NCBI GenBank assembly: GCA_021202245.1
Contig: JAJQDK010000127.1
Coordinates: 1-17,515, forward strand
DNA: 17,515 bases
Origin: Clostridiales bacterium
GTDB taxonomy: Bacteria > Bacillota > Clostridia > Oscillospirales > Acutalibacteraceae
Direction: 5' to 3'
The translations under genes were made by a program, and so were the position numbers. Below are positions 1 through 7,894 of the stretch, piece by piece (positions within the stretch are counted from its first letter, which is position 1; every line of letters starts with the position of its first letter). The notes beneath the pieces are model-generated. The model was not told where the DNA came from. It was given only the letters and a program-made list of their open reading frames with translations, and did not search any database.

Positions 1-1
1 C

Positions 2-1678
2 AGGAAAAATGCCTCCGATAACACAGACGCTTCAAAACAGGACGGCGATTTTGAAAATGTCGGATACTCGGCTGATGATAATTCCGCAGAAGAAAATAAA
101 GAGAAAAAGGTGTATCATTATCCGCCAGTTCAGCTCTTGAAGCTCCCTAAAAATCCAAACGACAAAAACGCAATGGAGGAAATGCAGAGAAACGCAACCA
201 AGCTTATCAAAACACTGGACAGCTTCGGTGTAAAGGCGTCCATCGTAAACATTTGCCGCGGTCCCTCCGTCACACGATATGAGCTGCAGCCTGCTCCGGG
301 CGTTAAAATCAGCAAGATAACCAACCTTTCGGATGATATTGCCCTCAACCTTGCCGCAAACGGCGTTCGTATCGAGGCGCCCATACCCGGCAAGGCGGCT
401 GTCGGAATCGAGGTTCCTAACAAGGTTGTAAGCTCCGTTTCAATGCGTGAGCTTATCGACTCGGACAAGTTTAAAAACGCAAAAAGCAAGCTTACCACCG
501 TGCTTGGCCGTGATATTTCCGGCGAGATTGTCATTACCGACCTCGCCAAAATGCCTCACCTGTTGATTGCCGGCACTACAGGCTCCGGTAAGTCGGTGTG
601 CGTAAACTCAATTTTGATGAGTATTCTCTACAAGGCGACGCCCGACGAGGTTAAGCTCTTGCTGATTGACCCCAAAATGGTTGAATTTTCAAAATACAAG
701 GGCGTTCCTCATCTGCTTGTTCCGGTAGTGTCCGATGCCAAAAAGGCTGCCGGCGCACTCGGCTGGGCTGTAAATGAAATGCTTAACAGATACAAAATTT
801 TCTCAGAGTTTGACTGCAAGGATATTGATTCCTACAACGTGCTTGTTGAGAAAAACATTAAATATATGGCTGAAAATCCGCCCGTTGAGGATGAAAACGG
901 CGAGCTTAAGCCCGCTGTTATGGAGGCAAACGGACTTCCCGTTGCCAAAGAAAAAATGCCCCGTGTGGTAATTGCCATTGATGAGCTTGCCGACCTTATG
1001 ATGGCGGCTCCCAGCGAAGTGGAGGACTCTATCTGCCGTCTTGCGCAGATGGCGCGTGCGGCAGGAATGCACCTTATTCTTGCAACCCAAAGACCTACCG
1101 TAAACGTAATCACCGGCTTGATTAAGGCGAATGTGCCGAGCCGTATTTCTCTTAAGGTAAGCTCCAACACCGATTCACGCACAATTCTTGACGTGGGCGG
1201 AGGAGAAAAGCTCATAGGAAGGGGCGATATGCTCTTTGCTCCCGTGGGCGCTCCCAAGCCTATTCGTGTGCAGGGCTGTTATGCTTCGGACGAAGAAATA
1301 GAGGGAGTTACCTCCTACATAAAGAAATCGTATTCCGCTCAGTATAATGCGGATATCGAGGAAACAATCAAGCGCATTGCCGCCGAGGAAATAGCAACGG
1401 GCAAAAAGCCCTCCGAAGCCGACGGTGATGACGGCGGACTTGACGTGGACTCAAAAATGGAAGAGGCTATCAAATGCGTAATAGATGCCGGACAAGCCTC
1501 AACCTCGCTCATTCAGCGCAGGCTCAAGGTCGGCTATGCCCGTGCCGGCAGAATGATTGACGATATGGAGCAAATAGGCATAGTAGGCCCTCATCAGGGC
1601 TCAAAGCCCCGTGATGTTCTTATGACCTACAACGAGTGGCTTGAACGCCGCAACGTGCTTCAGAACAGAGAAGACTAA
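2..1678 (+). CDS. ftsK: FtsK/SpoIIIE family DNA translocase, 5'-truncated by the window edge
   Basis: This is the motor and DNA-reading part of a hexameric ATP-driven DNA translocase that moves chromosomal DNA through the closing septum in division or sporulation. The frame is open from base 2, so 558 residues are visible. The family is usually 750-900 aa, so the N-terminal membrane segments lie outside the window. In order there is a short acidic, Asn/Lys-rich linker, the alpha/beta motor, and a C-terminal winged-helix gamma domain. The motor has Walker A GTTGSGKS (bases 572-595), Walker B VVIAIDELADLM, and the LATQRP motif. The gamma domain lies around ASTSLIQRRLKVGYARAGRM, ends in GIVGPHQGSKPRDVL, and would read KOPS/SRS sequences. 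FtsK and SpoIIIE cannot be told apart without the N-terminus. The YgiQ-type gene begins 18 bp after the stop, so the two are probably co-transcribed. Confidence 0.95.
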   Translation, partial: RKNASDNTDASKQDGDFENVGYSADDNSAEENKEKKVYHYPPVQLLKLPKNPNDKNAMEEMQRNATKLIKTLDSFGVKASIVNICRGPSVTRYELQPAPGVKISKITNLSDDIALNLAANGVRIEAPIPGKAAVGIEVPNKVVSSVSMRELIDSDKFKNAKSKLTTVLGRDISGEIVITDLAKMPHLLIAGTTGSGKSVCVNSILMSILYKATPDEVKLLLIDPKMVEFSKYKGVPHLLVPVVSDAKKAAGALGWAVNEMLNRYKIFSEFDCKDIDSYNVLVEKNIKYMAENPPVEDENGELKPAVMEANGLPVAKEKMPRVVIAIDELADLMMAAPSEVEDSICRLAQMARAAGMHLILATQRPTVNVITGLIKANVPSRISLKVSSNTDSRTILDVGGGEKLIGRGDMLFAPVGAPKPIRVQGCYASDEEIEGVTSYIKKSYSAQYNADIEETIKRIAAEEIATGKKPSEADGDDGGLDVDSKMEEAIKCVIDAGQASTSLIQRRLKVGYARAGRMIDDMEQIGIVGPHQGSKPRDVLMTYNEWLERRNVLQNRED

Positions 1679-1696
1679 AGGCTGAGGAAGATACAA

Positions 1697-3617
1697 ATGG
1701 CATTTTTACCGATGAACGCAAGTGAAGTCAGTCGGCGCGGCTGGGACAGCGTTGACTTTGTATATGTGTCGGGCGACAGCTATGTCAATCATCCCTCCTT
1801 CGGCGCCGCCATTATCACCCGTGTGCTTGAGGACTGCGGATACAAGGTAGCCTTTCTTGCTCAGCCCGACTACAAAAGCGACAGAGATTTTACTCAGTTC
1901 GGAAAGCCGAATTTAGGCTTTTTTGTTTCAGCCGGGAACATTGACAGTATGGTGGCCCACTATACCGTCGCCAAGCGCAGACGTCACGACGATGCCTACA
2001 CGGCAGGCGGAAAAAACGGCAGACGTCCCGACCGTGCGGTCACCGTATATTCAAACATTATCCGCAGACTTTTCCCCGACAGCCCGATAATTCTCGGCGG
2101 ACTTGAAGCCTCGCTCCGTCGTTTTGCCCACTATGACTATTGGAAGGACACCGTTATGCCCTCCGTGCTTTTTGACAGCAAAGCTGATATTATTTCCTAC
2201 TGTATGGGCGAATTGCAGACCGTTGAAATTGCGAAACGGCTCGGCGAGGGCTATCCCGTTGAGTCGCTTTATGATATAAGAGGAATATGCTACAAGGTCA
2301 AAACGGACGATTATGTGCCGAGGTCGGTTGTTGAATTGCCGAGCTACGAGAGAATGTGCGAGAGCAAGCGTGATTACGCCGTTGCTGCACGCAGGGAGCT
2401 TGAGGAAGCCGATGCGGTAAGAGGAAAAACGCTTATCCAGCGCCACGGAAATTATATACTTGTGCAAAATCCTCCTATGCAGCCGCTTGATACAAAACAG
2501 CTTGATTATGTTTATTCTCTCCCTTATGAGCGGTGGTACCCCGAATGCTACGAGAGGCTCGGCGGTGTACCCGGAATTGAAGAGGTGCTGTTTTCAATAA
2601 CGCACAACAGGGGCTGCTTCGGCGCCTACAACTTTTGCTCTCTTGCTTTTCACCAGGGCAGAGCGGTTACGGTTCGCAGCGAGGAAAGTATTATAAAGGA
2701 AGCCGAAGGCTTTACGCATAATCCCCACTTCAAGGGATATATAAGCGATGTCGGCGGACCAACCGCAAATTTCAGACTGCCCTCCTGCGAAAAGCAGAAA
2801 AAATCAGGCCTTTGCAAAAACAGAAGGTGTCTTGCGCCCACGCCCTGCCCGAATATGCAGGTGTCGCATACCGAATATCTCGATATACTGCGCAGGCTGA
2901 GAAATCTTGACGGAATCAAAAAGGTTTTTGTACGCAGCGGAATACGCTTTGACTATATGATGGAGGATGAAAACGACGAATTTTTCCGTGAGCTTGTAAA
3001 ATACCACATCAGCGGACAGCTGAGAGTTGCTCCGGAGCATTGCTCGGCTGCGGTGCTTGACAAAATGGGCAAGCCGCATATTGAAACGTACAAAAAAATT
3101 CTGCGATAAATTTTATGAGCTTACCGAAAAAGAAAACAAGGACCAATATGTAGTGCCGTATCTGATGAGCTCTCACCCCGGCTCAACGCTTAAGGATGCG
3201 GTGGAGCTTGTGCTGTTTTGCAAGCGTGAAAACATTCACCCCAAGCAGGTTCAGGATTTTTACCCCACTCCGGGCACTATCTCAACCTGTATGTTTTATA
3301 CAGGACTTGACCCCTACACGCTCAAGGAGGTTTACGTCCCCAAAACAGAGGAAGAAAAGGCAATGCAGAGGGCGCTGCTGCAATACTTTATCCCCTCAAA
3401 CAAGCCCCTTGTCATCAAAGCCTTGATTAAGGCGGGCAGGCGTGACCTGATAGGAAATGACAAAAAATGCCTTGTAACGCCTATGGCAGGTCAACCCCAG
3501 GGCGGATATCCGAAAAATAACAAAAACACGGGTAATAAAAATCCAAAAAAGCAGACTTCACACAACGGACGGAATAAGGATAAGTATGCAAAGTACAGAC
3601 GAAAAAACAAAAGATAA
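1697..3617 (+). pseudogene. ygiQ: YgiQ-family radical SAM protein, frameshifted and lacking one cluster cysteine
   Basis: The translation matches the YgiQ family of large radical SAM proteins with an N-terminal B12-binding-like region; their reaction is not established. The ATG has a GAGGAAG ribosome site. The first frame runs 470 codons to a TAA at 3107-3109. The remaining C-terminal part (from KFCDKFYELTEKENKDQYVV) continues in the +1 frame to 3617. Removing one A from the seven-A run at 3092-3098 joins the two into one 639-aa protein of normal family length. In addition, the radical SAM signature, normally CxxxCxxC, reads CFGAYNFC: Cys307 and Cys314 are present but residue 311 is Tyr (TAC at 2627-2629), one G-to-A change from Cys. 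A [4Fe-4S] cluster needs all three cysteines. The C-terminus is a Lys/Asn-rich basic tail. The frame break may be a sequencing error; the Tyr is a separate lesion. Confidence 0.85.
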
Positions 3618-4527
3618 GCGCCGCAAACACCTTAAGCGCATTTTAATTGCCGTTCTGTCCGCTGTTTTGGCAGTATGTACTCTGATTATCTCGTTCGCTC
3701 AGAATATCGGAGCACCGTCGTGGAACGAGGTCTTTACATTTTTCGGAGTATATGCGGATTTGGGTGATGATTTAGCGGTCAGCTTTCTAAACGCAGGCTC
3801 AGCCGATGTCTGCTTTATAACCTGTCATGGCAAAAACGTCCTGATAGATGCAGGTCTGAGTGCAAATTACGATAAGCTTTCCGCCTACATTAAGCGCTGC
3901 GGCTGCACTCATTTTGACGCAGTCATTGTTTCTCACCCCGACAGCGACCACATAGGCGGAATGTCCGGCATAATAGAGGATTTTGGAACGGACTCGCTGT
4001 ATATGTATTCTTTGCCGCAGGAGCTTGTGCCCGAAACCGAGGATTACGGCAATTTTGTTAATTCTGTAAAAGAAAATAATATTGAGCTAATCAACCCCGA
4101 AATCGGCTCTGAAATTTCTGTGGGAGAATTAAAATTTATGTTTATTTCTCCCGAACAGCCGTATGAAGATATTAACGACTGCTCGCTTGTTGTTAAAATG
4201 ACATTCGGAGAAAACACCTTTTTGTTTACCGGAGATATTTCCGATGAGGTTGAGGCGGATTTGCTTAATTCCGATGCGGAATTAAAATCCGATGTTCTTA
4301 AGGTTGCGCACCACGGCAGCAAAACCTCCTCGTCGCAGGAATTTCTCGAAGCCGTAAGTCCGCAAATTTCCGTTGTGAGCGTCGGAAGCAACGACAGCTC
4401 GCTGCCCGATTATTACACTATGGCAAGAATAAACAAATTTTCAGGCGGGCTTTACCGCACCGACGAGGACAAAACCGTTGTAATTACTTCTGACGGAACA
4501 AATTTAGACGTGCAAACTCACGCTTAA
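3586..4527 (+). CDS. Membrane-anchored ComEC/Rec2-like metallo-beta-lactamase-fold hydrolase
   Basis: A 313-aa protein with a basic N-terminus, one hydrophobic segment (about residues 18-38) and an extracytoplasmic metallo-beta-lactamase domain of the ComEC C-terminal type. Visible metal-site motifs are SHPDSDH (His117, Asp119, Asp121, His122), FTGD (Asp217) and AHHGS (His242-His243). The usual DVGQGDA strand before the active site is degenerate here (LNAGSADVC). The multi-spanning ComEC channel domain is absent, so this is a stand-alone hydrolase, plausibly a nuclease or phosphodiesterase at the outer membrane face. The substrate cannot be read from the sequence. Its ATG overlaps the end of the ygiQ frame by 32 bp, with AAGGA upstream, so it probably belongs to the same transcript. 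Confidence 0.85.
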   Translation: MQSTDEKTKDKRRKHLKRILIAVLSAVLAVCTLIISFAQNIGAPSWNEVFTFFGVYADLGDDLAVSFLNAGSADVCFITCHGKNVLIDAGLSANYDKLSAYIKRCGCTHFDAVIVSHPDSDHIGGMSGIIEDFGTDSLYMYSLPQELVPETEDYGNFVNSVKENNIELINPEIGSEISVGELKFMFISPEQPYEDINDCSLVVKMTFGENTFLFTGDISDEVEADLLNSDAELKSDVLKVAHHGSKTSSSQEFLEAVSPQISVVSVGSNDSSLPDYYTMARINKFSGGLYRTDEDKTVVITSDGTNLDVQTHA

Positions 4528-4530
4528 CGC

Positions 4531-4559
4531 TTAACCTTATGAAAAATAAATAATATACT
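4531..4559 (+). promoter_or_regulatory. Possible promoter for tyrS
   Basis: In the 73-bp gap before tyrS there is TTAACC (4531-4536), a 17-bp spacer and TATACT (4554-4559). The -35 box is weak. The gap is far too short for a T-box leader and I see no T-box elements. Confidence 0.35.
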
Positions 4560-4600
4560 GTATATATGAATTTATGATATTTTGAAAGGATTTGTAAAAA

Positions 4601-5824
4601 ATGGGAGTATATGAAGAGCTTGTAGCCAGAGGACTTATAGCTCAGGTTACCGATGAAGAGGAAATTAAAAATCTTATCAACAACGGCAAGGCCGTGTTTT
4701 ATATCGGCTTTGACCCCACGGCTGACAGCCTGCACGTAGGACACTTTATGGCGCTTTGCCTTATGAAGCGACTGCAAATGGCGGGAAATAAGCCTATAGC
4801 TCTTATCGGCGGCGGCACTGCTATGATAGGCGACCCCTCGGGAAGAACCGATATGCGCCGAATGATGACCCCTGAAACAATTCAGCACAATGTTGACTGC
4901 TTCAAAGAGCAGATGAGCCGTTTTATTGACTTTTCGGACGATAAAGCGATTATGGTTAATAATGCCGATTGGCTTACGGACCTCAACTATATTGATGTTC
5001 TCAGAGATGTGGGTGCGCACTTCAGCGTCAACAGAATGCTTACGGCAGAGTGCTACAGGCAGAGAATGGAAAAGGGACTCAGTTTCCTTGAATTTAACTA
5101 TATGATAATGCAGTCATACGACTTTTACGCTCTGTATCAAAAATACGGCTGTAATATGCAGTTCGGCGGCGACGACCAGTGGAGCAATATGCTCGGCGGT
5201 ACGGAGCTTATCAGACGTAAGCTCGGCAAGGACGCTTACGCTATGACAATAAATCTTCTCCTCAATTCAGAGGGCAAAAAAATGGGCAAAACTCAGTCGG
5301 GCGCCGTGTGGCTTTCTCCCGAAAAAACAAGTCCCTATGACTTTTATCAGTATTGGAGAAACGTAGACGACAGCGACGTAATCAAGTGCCTTAAAATGCT
5401 TACCTTCCTGCCCCTGGAGCAGATTGATGAGCTTGCAAAGCTTGAGGGCAGCGAAATTAACAAAGCAAAGGAAATCCTCGCTTATGAGCTTACCGAGCTT
5501 GTGCACGGAAAGGAAGAAGCCGACAAGGCGCAGGAGGCTGCAAAAGCATTGTTCGGTAGCAAGTCCGACACGGATAATATGCCCTGCACAACGCTTTCCG
5601 ATTCCGACTTCACCGACGGTGCGGTTGCCGTGCTTGATTTGCTTAAAAAGTGCGGACTTATTTCCTCAAACAGCGAGGGCAGACGTCTTATTCAGCAGGG
5701 CGGAGTTTCCGTTGATGATGAAAAGATAACCGATGTCTATGCCCAAATCAGCTCCTCTGCCTTTGAAAAGGGCTACGTTATTATCAAAAAGGGCAAAAAG
5801 GTATTCCACAAAGCTGTACTTTGA
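4601..5824 (+). CDS. tyrS: Tyrosyl-tRNA synthetase
   Basis: This class I aminoacyl-tRNA synthetase charges tRNA-Tyr with tyrosine in the cytoplasm. At 407 aa it has the usual bacterial TyrS length. The nucleotide-binding HIGH motif reads HVGH (residues 45-48, after FDPTADSL) and the KMSKS loop reads KMGKT (residues 227-231). The tyrosine-pocket and dimer-interface stretches GGDDQWSN and IGDPSGRTDMRR are present. The C-terminal 65 residues or so form an S4 RNA-binding domain (LLKKCGLISSNSEGRRLIQQ onward). A GAAAGGA ribosome site precedes the ATG. It may have its own promoter or be read from the upstream genes. Nothing unusual is seen. Confidence 0.97.
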   Translation: MGVYEELVARGLIAQVTDEEEIKNLINNGKAVFYIGFDPTADSLHVGHFMALCLMKRLQMAGNKPIALIGGGTAMIGDPSGRTDMRRMMTPETIQHNVDCFKEQMSRFIDFSDDKAIMVNNADWLTDLNYIDVLRDVGAHFSVNRMLTAECYRQRMEKGLSFLEFNYMIMQSYDFYALYQKYGCNMQFGGDDQWSNMLGGTELIRRKLGKDAYAMTINLLLNSEGKKMGKTQSGAVWLSPEKTSPYDFYQYWRNVDDSDVIKCLKMLTFLPLEQIDELAKLEGSEINKAKEILAYELTELVHGKEEADKAQEAAKALFGSKSDTDNMPCTTLSDSDFTDGAVAVLDLLKKCGLISSNSEGRRLIQQGGVSVDDEKITDVYAQISSSAFEKGYVIIKKGKKVFHKAVL

Positions 5825-5862
5825 GCAGTCGCCCAACGGTGATTGCTTAAAAATATTATTTA
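5825..5862 (+). terminator. Possible weak terminator or stem-loop after tyrS
   Basis: Immediately after the tyrS stop, GCAGTCGCC (5825-5833) pairs with GGTGATTGC (5838-5846) as a 9-bp RNA stem including two G-U pairs, with a CAAC loop. The tail is A/T-rich but not a clean U-run, so termination may be inefficient or the stem may have another role. Confidence 0.4.
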
Positions 5863-5880
5863 TTTTCGGAGAAAAACGGT

Positions 5881-6312
5881 ATGAAAAAATTTTTAACGGA
5901 ATTCAAAGATTTTGTAATGCGGGGCAATGTGCTTGACCTTGCAGTAGGTGTAATTATCGGCGCAGCCTTTCAGTCTATTGTTACGTCGCTCACTGACGAC
6001 ATAATTTCGCCTATACTCGGATTGTTCGGCGGAATAGATTTTAAGGACCTCAGCCTGCAAATCACCGAAACAAACAGCATTAACTACGGAAACTTTATAA
6101 CAGCTATAATCAACTTCCTGATAATGGCGTTCATAATCTTCCTTATCGTTAAGCTTGTCAACAAGATTATGACTATCGGCAAAAAGCCCGAAGAGCCTGC
6201 TGCCCCCACAACCAAGCAGTGCCCTTATTGTATGAGTGAAATTGATATCAACGCAACAAAATGCCCTCACTGCACAAGCGACGTTCCTCAGGAGTCCCCG
6301 GAAAGCAAATAA
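5881..6312 (+). CDS. mscL: Large-conductance mechanosensitive channel with C-terminal zinc ribbon
   Basis: MscL forms a pentameric pore that opens under membrane tension and releases solutes after osmotic downshock. The 143-aa product begins with the amphipathic N-terminal helix (MKKFLTEFKDFVMRGN). TM1 follows (VLDLAVGVIIGAAFQSIV), then a periplasmic-type loop, TM2 (ITAIINFLIMAFIIFLIVKL) and a cytoplasmic tail. The tail carries two cysteine pairs, Cys114/Cys117 (CPYC) and Cys128/Cys131 (CPHC), an apparent treble-clef or zinc-ribbon motif absent from the E. coli protein. A GGAG ribosome site lies ahead of the ATG. The amidase gene follows 21 bp downstream, suggesting an envelope-stress operon. 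Confidence 0.95.
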   Translation: MKKFLTEFKDFVMRGNVLDLAVGVIIGAAFQSIVTSLTDDIISPILGLFGGIDFKDLSLQITETNSINYGNFITAIINFLIMAFIIFLIVKLVNKIMTIGKKPEEPAAPTTKQCPYCMSEIDINATKCPHCTSDVPQESPESK

Positions 6313-6333
6313 AGTCAGAAAATCGGAGAAAGA

Positions 6334-6987
6334 ATGAAATCCCTACATAAACTCGGTAGAAAAAAATATATACTGCTGGGGCTTGCCCTGCTGCTCGTAT
6401 GCACCCTTTCTTCGGCGGCGGTTACCTCAATGCTCACGGTAAAAAACGAAAGCTTCAGCGGTATAAGGATATATCTCAGCCCCTCCAACCAGTCTGCAAA
6501 CGAATACGCTTCGGGCGATACCACCGAAATGGAGCAGTGCGACAAAATTGCCGCCGCAGCGGCGCAGGAGCTTGAAAGGTACGGATTTACCGTGGCAGTG
6601 GGGGAGTCGGGCGCCTCAATAGAGAGCAGATGCGTTGAAAGCGACGCCTTTGGCGCCGATATGCACGTTCCTATCCACACCAATGCCTACGACGGAGAAT
6701 ACACAGGCGGAACAAGGATTTATGTCTACAGCGCAAACGAGCTGACGGCAGCGGAATATATGCTTGACGAGGTTGGTTTAATCAGTCCCGGAGAGGACGA
6801 CAAGGTTGAATATATGCCCTCTCTCTATGAAGTAAATATGCCGGCAGCCGAAACCGTGTATGTCGAGTGTAAATTTCACGATACCGTTGACGGAGCGGAA
6901 TGGATTATAAACAACACAGACAAAATTGGCAAAGCTGTTGCCAAGGGAATTTATGATTATTATTCTTCAAAAGAAGAATATCAATAG
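6334..6987 (+). CDS. Membrane-anchored N-acetylmuramoyl-L-alanine amidase (Amidase_3-like)
   Basis: A 217-aa protein predicted to cleave the bond between MurNAc and the stem peptide of peptidoglycan outside the cell. Residues about 11-33 are a hydrophobic signal anchor. The rest resembles the Amidase_3 fold: strand IRIYLSPSNQ, Glu65 in TTEMEQCDKIA, His115 in HVPIHTNA, and Glu178 in YVECKFHD. In classical members the first zinc ligand is the His of DPGHGG, but here the aligned residue is Asn52. To my knowledge a clostridial and phage-like subfamily shares the LSPSNQ-type motif, so this is probably a family variant rather than damage. There is no cell-wall-binding domain. A GGAG ribosome site precedes the ATG. 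The gene sits directly behind mscL and is followed by a terminator. Confidence 0.8.
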   Translation: MKSLHKLGRKKYILLGLALLLVCTLSSAAVTSMLTVKNESFSGIRIYLSPSNQSANEYASGDTTEMEQCDKIAAAAAQELERYGFTVAVGESGASIESRCVESDAFGADMHVPIHTNAYDGEYTGGTRIYVYSANELTAAEYMLDEVGLISPGEDDKVEYMPSLYEVNMPAAETVYVECKFHDTVDGAEWIINNTDKIGKAVAKGIYDYYSSKEEYQ

Positions 6988-7055
6988 CCTACGGCAACCC
7001 CTTATACAAGCAGACAAATCGGTAATTGCCGGTTGTCGGAAATACTTGCATTTCA

Positions 7056-7105
7056 GGCGGAGCAGCGCGCGGAAGCTTTTTTATCCGCGCTCTTCTCCGC
7101 CTTTT
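7056..7105 (+). terminator. Rho-independent terminator after mscL-amidase
   Basis: GGCGGAG (7056-7062) pairs with CTCCGCC (7095-7101). An inner GCGCGGA/TCCGCGC stem continues the hairpin, and TTTT follows at 7102-7105. It closes the operon before the two-component genes. Confidence 0.8.
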
Positions 7106-7167
7106 AATCTAATTTAAGCTTTATTTGTTATTTTGATAATGTAATATAAATGAAAGGGGAAATTACA

Positions 7168-7894
7168 GTGCGCTTATTGCTTGCTGAAGATGAACAGGAG
7201 CTTACAAAGGCTCTTGTCGCTATCCTAAAACACAATAATTACTCGGTTGATGCCGTGTACAACGGTCAGGAAGCTCTCGAATATCTTGAGGGCGAAAACA
7301 ACGACTACGACGCCGTAATTCTTGATATTATGATGCCCAAGGTTGACGGAATTACCGTGTTGAAAACAATTCGCAAAAACGGAAATTCTGTTCCCGTCCT
7401 GCTTCTCACCGCAAAGTCACTGGTAGACGACCGTGTTGACGGTCTTGACTGCGGCGCCGACGAGTATCTAGCAAAGCCGTTCGCAGGCAAGGAGCTGCGG
7501 CGCAGACGATTATCTTGCACAGCCGTTCGCTCTCATGGAGCTGCGAGCCCGTATTCGTGCAATTACAAGGCGTCAGGAGGTAACCACCGACTCTGTGCTG
7601 ACCTTCGGCGGAATCTCGCTTAACCGCGCCACCTATGAGGTTTCGTCTGCAAAGGGCTCTTTCAGACTCGCCAACAAGGAATTTCAAATGCTTGAAATGC
7701 TTATGGTGCAGCCCGGTCAGGTTATTCCCACCGAAAGATTTATGGAAAAAATTTGGGGATATGACAGCGATACCGAGCTTAACGTGGTATGGGTATATCT
7801 ATCCTATCTCCGCAAAAAGCTTGCGCAGCTTGACGACGCCGTTCAGATAAAAGCCTCCAGAGGATTGGGATATTCGCTGGAGGAGCTGAAATGA
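7168..7894 (+). pseudogene. OmpR/PhoB-family response regulator disrupted by a 46-bp imperfect duplication
   Basis: The receiver domain (MRLLLAEDEQ, phospho-acceptor Asp53 in VILDIMMP, LLLTAK, KPF) is in one frame. The winged-helix DNA-binding domain (LTFGGISLNRATYEV to KASRGLGYSLEELK) is in the +1 frame. The two overlap at a tandem repeat of 46 bp (7450-7495 and 7496-7541). Taking out exactly one copy restores a 226-aa regulator of standard length. I chose the GTG at 7168 because AAAGGGG lies 8 bp upstream and the protein then starts at the usual receiver strand; an in-frame ATG at 7150 lies upstream of that site. The C-terminal half has an ATG at 7535 but no ribosome site, so separate translation is unlikely. 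The kinase gene overlaps its stop by 4 bp. As written, the first frame would give a receiver with a scrambled tail, ending at 7623. Confidence 0.88.
7450..7541 (+). repeat. 46-bp imperfect tandem repeat inside the response-regulator gene
   Basis: Copy 1 (7450-7495) and copy 2 (7496-7541) match at 38 of 46 positions with no gaps. Read in their own frames they encode CGADEYLAKPFAGKEL and CGADDYLAQPFALMEL, both plausible receiver C-termini. The period of 46 shifts the frame by one. See findings for the chimera interpretation. Confidence 0.95.

Noticed and set aside
110..112. GTG as the start of the FtsK-type gene
   Set aside because: The frame is open back to base 2 and no ribosome site precedes the GTG; the gene is simply cut by the window edge.
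4528..4600. T-box riboswitch ahead of tyrS
   Set aside because: The gap is only 73 bp and lacks a specifier stem, a T-box sequence and a terminator.
4484..5020. 178-codon minus-strand open frame opposite tyrS, and similar antisense frames elsewhere
   Set aside because: They mirror strongly coding genes on the other strand, lack ribosome sites and show no recognisable protein features.
7535..7894. Separate gene for the DNA-binding half of the response regulator
   Set aside because: The ATG is an internal Met codon of the receiver domain with no ribosome site; the piece is the displaced C-terminus of one regulator.
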